The position numbers were made by a program, and so were the translations under genes. From assembly GCF_007049795.1 (NCBI RefSeq), contig NZ_SCFY01000014.1:1-64000 (forward strand): 64,000 bases of DNA, in the 5' to 3' direction. The notes beneath the pieces were generated by a model. The model made no database searches. It saw nothing but the letters and a program-made list of their open reading frames with translations, and was not told where the DNA came from. Positions 23,721 through 30,652 of the stretch are shown here, in pieces. Every line of letters begins with the position of its first letter. Position 1 is the first letter of the stretch. The stretch comes from Ectopseudomonas mendocina. Its GTDB lineage: Bacteria; Pseudomonadota; Gammaproteobacteria; Pseudomonadales; Pseudomonadaceae.

Positions 23721-23962
23721 TACGCGCCCTCCCCTTCGAACTTCGCCACAGCCCGACCGGCCATGTGATCGGTGATCGCCTGCACCACGCCGTCACGGCT
23801 ATTGCGATAGGCCATGGCCACCGCCTTGCCTGGGGCGCTGACTGAATAAACCGGCAGGCCATCGATCTGATACTCGGCCACGGTGTAGCCGCCATCGGTG
23901 ATCCAACAGCCAGGTGGCGGCTGCCCGTCGCGGTTCTTCTTCGGTGCCCAGCCGATGGTCAT
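23720..23962 (-). CDS. Hypothetical phage protein
   Basis: An 80-residue protein overlapping both neighbours by one to four bases. The N-terminus carries WAPKKNRDGQPPPGCWITDGGYTV, the rest a short beta-alpha unit (YSVSAPGKAVAMAYRNS). No known motif is evident. Tight coupling places it in the early operon. Confidence 0.5.
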   Translation of the reverse strand: MTIGWAPKKNRDGQPPPGCWITDGGYTVAEYQIDGLPVYSVSAPGKAVAMAYRNSRDGVVQAITDHMAGRAVAKFEGEGA

Positions 23963-24399
23963 GGCTGGGGGTTATCCGCAATGGTGAAGTGCTTCGGCGC
24001 GCGGTCTGCATGCACGTCCTGCAGGCGCGGCACATGCTGAGTCAGCGCATTGATCAACGCCCGGTGGCCACCCTGCACCTGCCGGTCATCCACCAGCAGG
24101 CCGGCGGCCTCTGCGTCGACGATGATCGCCAGGCATGCCAGCGCATGCGCCAGGTGCGGCAGCCCGCTATCCGGGTCGGCCTCCTCACCCTCAAACCACG
24201 CAGCAAGGTGACGGTTGGCGGCGTCGAAGTAGATCGAGGCCCGCACCCCAGCCTTGCGCCAGTTGGCGCGGCCATACTTCATGGCGCCATCCATCAGGCC
24301 CAGGCAGCCCATAGCGGTCGCGGTGGTTGGCCACAGGTGCAGCGGCAGCTTCTGGCTTCCGATGGCGTCTTTCGGGTTGGTGTCTTTCAGTTCAGCCAC
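23959..24399 (-). CDS. dATP/dGTP pyrophosphohydrolase-like protein
   Basis: A 146-residue protein begun at GTG behind a near-perfect ribosome site (GGAGGTGATC); a longer frame would overrun the neighbouring gene. It matches the family defined by phage dATP/dGTP diphosphohydrolases: the NPKDAIGSQKLPLHLWP opening, a YGRANWRK motif near residue 50, and a helical core AANRHLAAWFEGEEADPDSGLPHLAHALACLAII containing EE..D and H..H metal-binding candidates. It may adjust nucleotide pools during replication. I see no PurZ or DpoZ homologue here, so base substitution in DNA is not implied. Confidence 0.8.
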   Translation of the reverse strand: MAELKDTNPKDAIGSQKLPLHLWPTTATAMGCLGLMDGAMKYGRANWRKAGVRASIYFDAANRHLAAWFEGEEADPDSGLPHLAHALACLAIIVDAEAAGLLVDDRQVQGGHRALINALTQHVPRLQDVHADRAPKHFTIADNPQP

Positions 24400-24536
24400 T
24401 TGATCACCTCCATCATCGAAACCACAAACGCCATAGGCGGCAGCACCACGCACCCTGCCGTCATCCAGAACCCTTGAGCGACGGCGACGCCGTGCACCCA
24501 CCAGGCGATCAGCAGCAGATCAGCAATGCTCCTCAT
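24387..24536 (-). CDS. Very small membrane protein
   Basis: A 49-residue protein with ATG overlapping the upstream stop. Two hydrophobic segments (residues about 4-20 and 26-42) flank a short turn. It is coupled to the pyrophosphohydrolase-like gene. Function unknown. Confidence 0.5.
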   Translation of the reverse strand: MRSIADLLLIAWWVHGVAVAQGFWMTAGCVVLPPMAFVVSMMEVIKWLN

Positions 24537-24799
24537 GACCTCTCTCCAGACAAACGCACCTTGTCCACCGCTGCGTCGACGCCGGCGCTGTCCAAAAACC
24601 ACAGCTCAGGCAAATCCCAGGTGACAACGCCAGCAGTCTCGCCATCGCGCAGCCACTGATAGCGCTCAGCATCAGCAATGCACGCATCAATGGCCTGGCC
24701 AATCATCTGCGGCGTAATGCCAGCCGCATCCAGCGCGCCGCTCTCGGCATCGCCACGGCGCCACTTGTTGAAGAAGCGCAGGATCTCGATATGCGTCAT
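24533..24799 (-). CDS. Hypothetical phage early protein
   Basis: An 88-residue protein that overlaps the P-like gene by four bases. It has a helical opening (MTHIEILRFFNKWRRGDAESG) and a conserved-looking DAERYQWLRDG segment, which recurs in phage proteins of unknown function. Function unknown. Confidence 0.55.
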   Translation of the reverse strand: MTHIEILRFFNKWRRGDAESGALDAAGITPQMIGQAIDACIADAERYQWLRDGETAGVVTWDLPELWFLDSAGVDAAVDKVRLSGERS

Positions 24800-25467
24800 C
24801 CCCGCATCCTCCCCAACATCCCCCGAATCCTCGCCAAGTGCGCGTTGGCCACCTCTGGCGCGCCCTTGCGCATCGGTGCCGGCAATGCGGCCACCGGGGC
24901 CGGCGCCAGCTCCTCACCGCGCGCAATGCGGCGGCGCTGCTCCAGGTACTTGTCGCTGAACAGCTTCATGCCCAACTTGCGCTCCAGGTTCTGCAGGGCC
25001 AGGTAACCGCAGGCCACCGCAGCGTGGTACACCGCCGGGTGCGGCCAGCGCGCCATGCCGGCCTGAGCCGGGTGCGTGTTGCGCATGGCGATCTTGTAGG
25101 CCTTCTCTTCGCTCGGCAGGCCGAGCGCCTCAGGCGCCAGGCACCAGCTCACGAACTCACCCGGCGTCGGTGGCCACGGGCGGCGGTCACGCCCCGCTGT
25201 ACGCATGCCCTGGTCGATCAGCCCCTGCTGCAACACGCCAGAGCGGATGCACTCGGCCAGAAACTCGTCCTGCCAGGCGAACTCCTCCGCCTCGCTCGGC
25301 CACACCTGGCGCCAGCCGGTGTAAACCCCCTTCAGCCGCTGCATCAGCTCGGCCAGCGCGGCCTGCGTGGCGTCATCGATCACCACCTGCTGGGGGCCTG
25401 AGGCTTGGGTGATGGCTTGGGGTTTCAGGCTGGCAGCCACCTGGCCAGCGTTACGGGCGGCGCTCAT
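24796..25467 (-). CDS. Replication protein P-like helicase loader
   Basis: A 223-residue protein starting at MSAARNAGQVAASLK, whose ATG overlaps the stop of the O-like gene. The body matches lambda P-type proteins: LMQRLKGVYTGWRQVWPSEAEEFAWQDEFLAECI near residues 55-90, a RPWPPTPGEFVSWC motif near 115, and KLFSDKYLEQRRRIARGEEL near 185. It probably loads the host DnaB helicase at the phage origin. Confidence 0.8.
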   Translation of the reverse strand: MSAARNAGQVAASLKPQAITQASGPQQVVIDDATQAALAELMQRLKGVYTGWRQVWPSEAEEFAWQDEFLAECIRSGVLQQGLIDQGMRTAGRDRRPWPPTPGEFVSWCLAPEALGLPSEEKAYKIAMRNTHPAQAGMARWPHPAVYHAAVACGYLALQNLERKLGMKLFSDKYLEQRRRIARGEELAPAPVAALPAPMRKGAPEVANAHLARIRGMLGRMRG

Positions 25468-26213
25468 ACCGTCACCACACGCGGCCGTGCCGGGCGAGCC
25501 GCCGTGATCGGCGCCACCTTGCTGGCCGCCCCCCGCACCTGATCCTGCTTCGCCCAGGCGATCAACTTGGCGTGCCACTCGGCAGCCGTCAGCGCCAGCC
25601 CCTTGGCCTGGTGGTGGATCACGAACGCACCCAGCGCATCAGCGCAAGCCTGCTGCGGTACCCCTGCACGGAATGCCAGCGCCTTGAGTCGGTCAGCGTC
25701 TGGCTGCCACTCCAGCGTCATCGCAAACGGGACATCGGGGTCGGCAGGCTGCGAGCCACCCTCGGGCTGCGAGTCGTCGCGCGCAGTGTGAGAGGGTTTT
25801 AGATCTTCTCTTCTCTTCTCTTCTCTAGCTCCGGCACTCGTCCGCTTTTTGTCCGCATCAGAAGCGGACACATTGCGGACAGTTGCCTTCCGCTGTGCGT
25901 CTTGGCAGCGACGTTTCGCGGACGTGCCGTTGTGCTCGGCGAACTTCACCACCTCAACACCGCCATCCACCTCGGCCAACCAGCCGATCTGCACCAGGGC
26001 AGCACCGATGCCCGCCACACCGGTTTTGCGGTCAATCGCACGCAGCGTCAGGCCAGGCAGCAGACCATCCTCGGAATGCTCATCGGCCATCGACCACAGC
26101 CAATACAGCGCCCCCACCACCATCGCCTCGGGCTGATCCACCAGATCGCACAGGTGCGACACACGCGGGTCATCCCACAGGTTGGTGCGCATCTTGATCC
26201 ATTCACCGGCCAT
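25464..26213 (-). CDS. Replication initiator, O-like
   Basis: A 249-residue protein from MAGEWIKMRTNLWDD. The N-terminal winged-helix domain (residues about 1-95) has the WDDPRVSHLCDLVDQ and GALYWLWSMADEHSEDGLLPG pattern of phage replication initiators. A charged linker follows (AREEKRREDLKPS). The C-terminal part, about residues 165-235, resembles a DnaT-type DNA-binding region (LEWQPDADRLKALAFRAGV). A pyrimidine-rich tract on the plus strand near 25800-25825 lies inside the linker coding region and could be part of an origin, as in lambda O. Confidence 0.7.
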   Translation of the reverse strand: MAGEWIKMRTNLWDDPRVSHLCDLVDQPEAMVVGALYWLWSMADEHSEDGLLPGLTLRAIDRKTGVAGIGAALVQIGWLAEVDGGVEVVKFAEHNGTSAKRRCQDAQRKATVRNVSASDADKKRTSAGAREEKRREDLKPSHTARDDSQPEGGSQPADPDVPFAMTLEWQPDADRLKALAFRAGVPQQACADALGAFVIHHQAKGLALTAAEWHAKLIAWAKQDQVRGAASKVAPITAARPARPRVVTV

Positions 26214-26955
26214 GATTGCCACCCTCGGTACGCGCCACGTTTTCGCCACTCGCAAAACGTGGCGCGGCGTTGATTTTCTGCGCCAGCACAGCCAGCCCCT
26301 TCGCCGTCACCCGCACCTGGCTCGCCAGCCGATCCGCGCCGTCATCCTCCCGGCCGATCACCGAAACCTTGTGATCCAGCAGCCCAGCAGCCAGGCGCGG
26401 CTGATACGCCAGCAGGCGCATGCTGCCCTCCCGGCGATAAATCCAACGGTTCTCGCGCATCCACTCGATCAGGCGGCAACGCTGGATGCCCAGGTGCTTC
26501 GCCGCATCCGTCAGGCACATCGAACCGCCAGCCTCGGCGAGCCGCGCCAGCGCCTCCACCTTCGGCGCCTGCTCGCTCACCACCACCTGCAGGCGGTTGT
26601 TCTGCTCGGCCAGGTCAGCCGCCAGGCGCAGCGCCTCGGGCAGGGTTTGCGGCAGGCGCGGCACGGCGCCCGCCTCCAGCGCCTGCCAGCGATCCACCAG
26701 CGCCGCGGTGAACTCAGGCGACAGCTGCGCCACCAGCACAATGCTGTCGCGGCGCCCGCGCTCGCCGCTGAACACATAAACCGCCACCGGCTTGGTGGCT
26801 GTGGGGATTTCCTGCATTGCAGGGATTTCGATAACGCCCCGCGCAGCCAGGCGCTCAATGGCCACACGCACATTGTCGTGGCGTGAGCCGACCAGCTCGG
26901 CAATCTCCCGGCTGTTCATGGTGGGCGCCTTGCCCGTGGTCAGTAGTTGGTTCAT
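26203..26955 (-). CDS. Rha-family / KilAC antirepressor-like regulator
   Basis: A 250-residue protein with two domains. Residues about 10-105 are Rha-like (MNSREIAELVGSRHDNVRVAIERL, YVFSGERGRRDSIVLVAQLS, LVDRWQALE). Residues about 140-240 are a KilA-C/ANT-type antirepressor domain (PKVEALARLAEAGGSMCLTDAAKHLGI, then MRENRWIYRREG, LLDHKV and VRVTAKGLAVLAQ). Such proteins modulate repressor activity during the early lytic phase. Together with the Bro-N protein, this prophage carries two antirepressor-like regulators. Confidence 0.82.
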   Translation of the reverse strand: MNQLLTTGKAPTMNSREIAELVGSRHDNVRVAIERLAARGVIEIPAMQEIPTATKPVAVYVFSGERGRRDSIVLVAQLSPEFTAALVDRWQALEAGAVPRLPQTLPEALRLAADLAEQNNRLQVVVSEQAPKVEALARLAEAGGSMCLTDAAKHLGIQRCRLIEWMRENRWIYRREGSMRLLAYQPRLAAGLLDHKVSVIGREDDGADRLASQVRVTAKGLAVLAQKINAAPRFASGENVARTEGGNHGR

Positions 26956-26986
26956 ACTTCGGTCACCTCAGTAGGTGTTGTTGAAG

Positions 26987-27013
26987 AAGCCGGGCCGCAA
27001 TCCCGGCTTTTTT
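26987..27013 (+). terminator. Hairpin terminator between the Rha-like and CII-like genes
   Basis: AAGCCGGG and CCCGGCTT pair around seven bases and are followed by T on the plus strand; on the minus strand the tail is TTCTTC. It may act as a leaky terminator within the early operon, comparable in position to tR1 downstream of cII, and would stop antisense transcripts fully. Confidence 0.6.
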
Positions 27014-27024
27014 GTGCCCGTGAA

Positions 27025-27447
27025 TCAGGCGGCCTTGACCGACTCTCGCAGCACCTCGAGCGAAGCCGAGGCCTCACCGATAGCGCGCCTGATCTGCTGC
27101 TTCTCGTGCTGGCTCACATGGCCATCCTCCAGCGCCTCGACAACCGCCTTCGTCACGTCGGCAATCTCGTCGTGCATGTGCAGCACTGCGGCCTGCAGGC
27201 CGGTCGACTTCACCGGCGCCTTCGCCACCAGCTCAAACCCGAACTCATGCGCCAGCGCGGCCAAAATCCGCTTGTCCTGGCTGTGCAGCATGATCTGCAG
27301 CAGCTGCTCCACATTCAGGCGGTGCGTGTCATCGTTCGGGTTGCAACGGTTCAACAGGTTCGTGTGGCTCATGCCCATGGCATGCGCCAACTGCTTCGGC
27401 CCAGCGTCCAGAACCGTCTCGTGAATGGCGCGGTGGATCTCTTCCAT
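27025..27447 (-). CDS. CII-like phage regulator (CP76 type)
   Basis: A 140-residue protein. The N-terminal 60 residues carry a helix-turn-helix (ETVLDAGPKQLAHAMGMSHTNLLNRCN) followed by a conserved THRLNVEQLLQIM segment, as in phage regulatory proteins of the CII/CP76 family. The C-terminal half is helical. It lies downstream of cro in the pR operon, the place of lambda cII, and may favour repressor establishment. Confidence 0.78.
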   Translation of the reverse strand: MEEIHRAIHETVLDAGPKQLAHAMGMSHTNLLNRCNPNDDTHRLNVEQLLQIMLHSQDKRILAALAHEFGFELVAKAPVKSTGLQAAVLHMHDEIADVTKAVVEALEDGHVSQHEKQQIRRAIGEASASLEVLRESVKAA

Positions 27448-27533
27448 TTCGGGAAACCTCTGCTCGTTTATCGTGGCGCCGGCTCTGTGGCGGCGTGATC
27501 ATGGCGACCAAGGGAAAGGCCGCCGGGTGCGGT

Positions 27534-27737
27534 TCAGGCCGCTTCGGTCTTGTTCTGTTGCGAAGGGAAAGGCCGGACTTCTTCGGCGGTAAACGTGCCG
27601 TCGTCGTGCTCGGTTACGTAAACAGCGCGGCCAACGCTGAGCGCCTTGCTCAGCGAGCTTTGGCGCATGCCAATGAGCTTGGCAGCGGTCACTTGGCCCT
27701 TTTCCGCTGCAAAGTCACTGAGGGTCATTCGGCGCAT
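27534..27737 (-). CDS. Cro-like repressor
   Basis: A 67-residue protein in cro position: first gene from pR, divergent from CI. It begins MRRMTLSDFAAEKGQ; the helix-turn-helix spans about residues 12-35 (GQVTAAKLIGMRQSSLSKAL), and a C-terminal strand AVYVTEHDDGTFTAEEVRPFP would make the dimer. Longer starts upstream would fall within the promoter. It should compete with CI for the three operators at 27773-27835. Confidence 0.8.
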   Translation of the reverse strand: MRRMTLSDFAAEKGQVTAAKLIGMRQSSLSKALSVGRAVYVTEHDDGTFTAEEVRPFPSQQNKTEAA

Positions 27738-27769
27738 GGTCGAGTACTCCGGTGTTCGATCTCGGCACA

Positions 27770-27798
27770 AGTATCGCCGGCGGCGTTGTTTTGGTCAA
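27770..27798 (-). promoter_or_regulatory. Promoter pR (toward cro)
   Basis: On the minus strand TTGACC (27798-27793) and GATACT (27775-27770) are separated by exactly 17 bases, a good sigma-70 promoter. It is overlapped by two of the three operator sites and directs the cro, cII and replication operon. Confidence 0.85.
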
Positions 27799-27835
27799 CG
27801 CCGGCGGCGATGGATAAACTATCGCCGCAGGGAAT
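27773..27835. promoter_or_regulatory. Operator array OR (three CI/Cro sites)
   Basis: Three 15-bp sites centred at 27780, 27804 and 27828, exactly 24 bp apart: ATCGCCGGCGGCGTT, AACGCCGGCGGCGAT and ATCGCCGCAGGGAAT. The ideal palindrome is ATCGCCG-N-CGGCGAT; the third site is weakest on its right half. They cover pR and the likely pRM region (TAAACT at 27815-27820) of cI. Confidence 0.88.
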
Positions 27836-27846
27836 ACGCTAGGCAG

Positions 27847-28788
27847 ATGAAAAAACGCGACCTTGAAGAGTGGGAACTGGCAGAGTGCATGGCGCTGAAA
27901 AAGGCCGTGGACGCCTATAACGCGGGTAAGCCAAGAGCTGAACGTTTGAGCCAGGGCAAGATCGCAGACGCGCTCGGCATGAACCAAGGATCGGTGAGCT
28001 CCTACCTGAACGGTGTAAACGCTCTGAACGCGCGCGTTGCTGGCATCGTTGCCGGCTTGATCAAAGTGCCGGTCGAAAGCTTCAGCCCACGACTCGCGAA
28101 AGAAATTGCCGAAATGGCAGCTCCTATCGTTGGCGGGGCCAAGCAAGAGTCAGCCGGGCAGGCAGCCTCCTCCGAACAAGCTGGCACTTATGGCGCTGCT
28201 GCCAAAGTAATGGAGATGCTGAGCAAGCACGGCAAATCGCTAAGGCCTGACCAGCAGGCAAGGCTCGAGCGAGCTGTGGCTGATACCCTGAACGATCAAG
28301 CAGATGCCGCCCCGGCAGACAACGTAATCGTCGCCGACTTCTCTCGCCGCCCACTGGTTGGCGATGAAATACGAATCGCGCACTACGACGTCCAGGGCGC
28401 AATGGGCAACGGCAAGCTAGTGCACGACTTCCCCGAGATGTTCCGCGACGTGACCGTGAGCCAGCAGCATCTGCGTGACTTGGGCGTCACCTACAAGGAT
28501 CCTACACACCTGAAGCTGATCACCGGCGTTGGTCAGTCCATGGCACCAACGATCCAAGACAAGGATCCGCTGATCGTCGACGCAAGCGTCCGCGAGTTCA
28601 CCGGCGACGGCATCTACGCCTTCATATGGCAGGGTCACTTCTACATCAAAAGCCTACAGATCGTTGATGCAGAGCACTTCAAGATGGTCTCCAAAGCGGA
28701 GAAGCTGTATCCGCCCGTAGAAATCCGAATCGACGAAACCTATATCCAGGCAAGGGTGCTTCTGGTGTGGAATGCCCAAAAACTCTAG
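27847..28788 (+). CDS. CI repressor (HTH plus S24 peptidase-like domain)
   Basis: A 313-residue repressor. An N-terminal helix-turn-helix lies near residues 33-62 (RLSQGKIADALGMNQGSVSSYLNG), preceded by an unusual charged helix. The C-terminal S24 domain holds the catalytic Ser231 (GVGQSMAPT) and probable Lys268 (HFYIKSLQ). The region before the catalytic core reads QGAMGNGK (residues 183-190) instead of an obvious Ala-Gly or Cys-Gly cleavage pair, so RecA-stimulated self-cleavage is uncertain. It is transcribed from pRM across the operator array and maintains lysogeny. Confidence 0.9.
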   Translation: MKKRDLEEWELAECMALKKAVDAYNAGKPRAERLSQGKIADALGMNQGSVSSYLNGVNALNARVAGIVAGLIKVPVESFSPRLAKEIAEMAAPIVGGAKQESAGQAASSEQAGTYGAAAKVMEMLSKHGKSLRPDQQARLERAVADTLNDQADAAPADNVIVADFSRRPLVGDEIRIAHYDVQGAMGNGKLVHDFPEMFRDVTVSQQHLRDLGVTYKDPTHLKLITGVGQSMAPTIQDKDPLIVDASVREFTGDGIYAFIWQGHFYIKSLQIVDAEHFKMVSKAEKLYPPVEIRIDETYIQARVLLVWNAQKL

Positions 28789-28886
28789 CCTTAATCAGTA
28801 GCCCTCACGGTCATAGAATGACGAAGATGGAACCTTCGAAGTCTGCATCGCATCTCAATCTCGAGGAGCTAGCAGGTGGCGCAAAA

Positions 28887-28902
28887 TTAACCTATAGGTT
28901 AA
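28887..28902. promoter_or_regulatory. Perfect 16-bp palindrome before the toxin-antitoxin-chaperone operon
   Basis: TTAACCTATAGGTTAA reads identically on both strands and ends four bases before the toxin ATG. Its TTAAC/GTTAA half-sites are those typical of HigA-type antitoxin operators. The antitoxin, alone or with toxin, probably represses here. The position would also cover the ribosome site and transcription start. Confidence 0.8.
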
Positions 28903-28906
28903 CATC

Positions 28907-29335
28907 ATGCGTCTGCTAGTCCTTGAAACGTCTGCTTGGACCGTCACAGCCGTTCAGGAGAGGACGCAGGCCGGTGAATACGACTGCCCTTTTGTGAGCT
29001 CCTTGGAGGAGTTAGGGCCGAACTACACCAAGTCCATGGATGGCTTGATGAGCATGCTTGAGAAATTTGCAGCTCATGGCCAAAGGATGCTGAACGATGA
29101 AATTTGTCACGAGGCGGATAAGAACGCGAAGATTTTCGAGTTCATAAAGGGCGACTTAAGGCTGCTTTGGTTCTATGGTGATGGGAACAAGATAATTGTT
29201 TGCTCACATGTTTTTGTTAAGAAACGCCAAAAAGCACCACCACTGGAGGTAAGGAAAGCCATCAATCTGAAAGATAGGTATGAAAAGCTGATCAGGGACG
29301 GCAAAAAAATTGAACTCTTCTTTGAGGAGGAGTAG
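28907..29335 (+). CDS. HigB-like (RelE fold, Gp49-type) toxin of a toxin-antitoxin-chaperone operon
   Basis: A 142-residue protein of the Gp49-like/HigB branch of RelE-fold mRNA interferases. The core runs KIFEFIKGDLRLLWFYGDGNKIIV (residues 75-98) and ends in the family signature SHVFVKKRQKAPPLEV, with H101, K105, K106 and Q108. Such toxins cut mRNA on the ribosome. It is first in a three-gene operon of low GC content compared with the surrounding prophage, which suggests separate acquisition. Toxin-first order is that of HigBA systems. Confidence 0.85.
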   Translation: MRLLVLETSAWTVTAVQERTQAGEYDCPFVSSLEELGPNYTKSMDGLMSMLEKFAAHGQRMLNDEICHEADKNAKIFEFIKGDLRLLWFYGDGNKIIVCSHVFVKKRQKAPPLEVRKAINLKDRYEKLIRDGKKIELFFEEE

Positions 29336-29346
29336 CGGAGCTTATT

Positions 29347-29742
29347 ATGAGTGGATATTCAAAGCTAAAGTCTAGAAGCAAACAGAACCTAAATTTCTGG
29401 GTTGAGTCTGCAAAACAAGATTTCATGATTTCCGTTCACTCGGCCATGCGTCGAGATGAAATCAGTAAGGCAAAACTTGCTGAACTGGTTTCTTGCTCCC
29501 CTGCATACATAACGAAAGTCCTCAAAGGCGATGCTAATTTTACCATTGAAACAATGGTGAAAATTGCTCGAGCTCTAAACTCCAAGCTATGCATTCAGCT
29601 TGCAGAACCGCATCAGTCCATCCGTTGGTTTGGAGTTGTGGAGTCACGTAAGCATGTAGACCATCGCCCTGCAACCTTCAACCGCCACTGGATCCAAGGT
29701 AATGAGCAAGACCTCAGAAAAACTGCACTTCGCGCATCATAG
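29347..29742 (+). CDS. HigA-like antitoxin with a C-terminal extension
   Basis: A 131-residue protein starting 11 bases after the toxin stop. An XRE-type helix-turn-helix covers residues about 38-85 (ISKAKLAELVSCSPAYITKVLKG). The C-terminal tail, residues 86-131, is basic and contains exposed aromatic residues (W94, F95, F111, W115). In toxin-antitoxin-chaperone systems this tail is the chaperone addiction segment that makes the antitoxin unstable unless bound by the SecB-like partner. Its last 41 bases overlap the chaperone gene. Confidence 0.85.
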   Translation: MSGYSKLKSRSKQNLNFWVESAKQDFMISVHSAMRRDEISKAKLAELVSCSPAYITKVLKGDANFTIETMVKIARALNSKLCIQLAEPHQSIRWFGVVESRKHVDHRPATFNRHWIQGNEQDLRKTALRAS

Positions 29743-30178
29743 TAGTGAAGAGCTGGGGATAGAGCTTAAGCGCCTTATTTACCCCAGGATTTCGATAGAA
29801 GCTTACGCCGATCATGATCCGTCGGAAGATCATGGCGAAGGCTCCTACAGAGCTGTAGCAAGCGCTTTATATGAAAAATCGGAGAGACTGCTTCACGTTA
29901 ACTTCTTCTTCTCAACAGACGAGGAGAATAGAGATAACCATCCATATAAATTTAACTTGCATTGCTACATATGCGCATCGGTAACAAATGACTTCTCTGA
30001 TTTTGAAGACATAAAGCGACAGTCTGCTTACATAATTCTTGGCACAATGCTAATTGGAAGCATGCGTGAGATGGTATGCACGCTAACAGGCCGAGGCCCG
30101 TGGGACTCAGTGCTTATGCCTTCATTTAACATTGATGAATTTGTGCTTAACCTGATGCAGAACTACTCAGAAGAGTAA
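29702..30178 (+). CDS. SecB-like chaperone of the toxin-antitoxin-chaperone operon
   Basis: A 158-residue acidic protein. It follows the SecB layout: an early strand LKRLIYPRISIEAYADHDP, a beta sheet with LLHVNFFFS and KFNLHCYICASV, and a C-terminal helix pair with the SecB-like signature SMREMVCTLTGRGPW...LMPSFNIDEFV (residues about 118-147). SecB family members in such operons bind the antitoxin C-terminus and control toxin release. It is not the housekeeping SecB, as shown by context and divergent sequence. Assignment is by pattern recognition. Confidence 0.75.
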   Translation: MSKTSEKLHFAHHSSEELGIELKRLIYPRISIEAYADHDPSEDHGEGSYRAVASALYEKSERLLHVNFFFSTDEENRDNHPYKFNLHCYICASVTNDFSDFEDIKRQSAYIILGTMLIGSMREMVCTLTGRGPWDSVLMPSFNIDEFVLNLMQNYSEE

Positions 30179-30181
30179 TTA

Positions 30182-30204
30182 AGCCCCGCTCCTGCGGGGC
30201 TTTT
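30182..30204 (+). terminator. Strong terminator of the toxin-antitoxin-chaperone operon
   Basis: AGCCCCGC and GCGGGGCT form an eight-base-pair stem with a TCCT loop, followed by four T. On the minus strand the tail TTAATTA could also stop the convergent DUF1654 transcript. Confidence 0.9.
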
Positions 30205-30240
30205 CATTATACATGCTCGTAAAAAACAGATCGCGGAATA

Positions 30241-30555
30241 TCAAAAAGGCGCCACCACCTCAGCCACCTCCCCCCGCATCAAATCCCCCTCCTCGTCCTC
30301 GATCCGCGCATCGGCATCCGTAGCCGCATCCCAACTAAGCGTCACCGTGCCGTCCTGATTCCGCTCCAAGCGCAGCCCGTCAGTTTCCTGCAGCAGCTCC
30401 AGAATCGCCTGCCAGGCGTAGTCCGGGTCCGTATCCAACTGGAAGATGGTCACCCGCCGGTTTAGCTGCGCAGCCGGCGCCTGAATCATCGCGGAAACCC
30501 GCAACCCTAGGCGGTCAATGGCATTCATCGGTGCGTTCTGTTCGGTTTTCGGCAT
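30241..30555 (-). CDS. DUF1654 family protein under LexA control
   Basis: A 104-residue protein, taken from MPKTEQNAPMN because upstream in-frame ATGs lie within or directly against the LexA box. The core (AIDRLGLRVSAMIQAPAAQLNRRV through ETDGLRLERNQDGTVTLSW, residues about 12-80) matches the Pseudomonas DUF1654 family. It is convergent with the toxin-antitoxin-chaperone operon and divergent from pL. The consensus LexA site in front suggests DNA-damage induction; a role in prophage induction or damage response is inferred. Confidence 0.75.
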   Translation of the reverse strand: MPKTEQNAPMNAIDRLGLRVSAMIQAPAAQLNRRVTIFQLDTDPDYAWQAILELLQETDGLRLERNQDGTVTLSWDAATDADARIEDEEGDLMRGEVAEVVAPF

Positions 30556-30576
30556 CGGTCTTAGCCTCTCCATTTG

Positions 30577-30592
30577 CTGTATATCCATACAG
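30577..30592 (-). promoter_or_regulatory. LexA (SOS) box
   Basis: CTGT-N8-ACAG with AT-rich core (CTGTATATCCATACAG), matching the LexA consensus, located 22 bases before the DUF1654 start used here. It is 60 bases from the OL operator array on the other side. Confidence 0.88.
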
Positions 30593-30652
30593 TAAACGAG
30601 CTAACCGCTAGCCGCAACAGCCTGATCTTTTCTTGCGCGCCAAATAAAATAT

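Noticed and set aside
22548-23768. 406-codon plus-strand frame opposite the internal recombinase
   Set aside because: Gln/His/Arg-rich shadow; the minus-strand recombinase has all catalytic residues.
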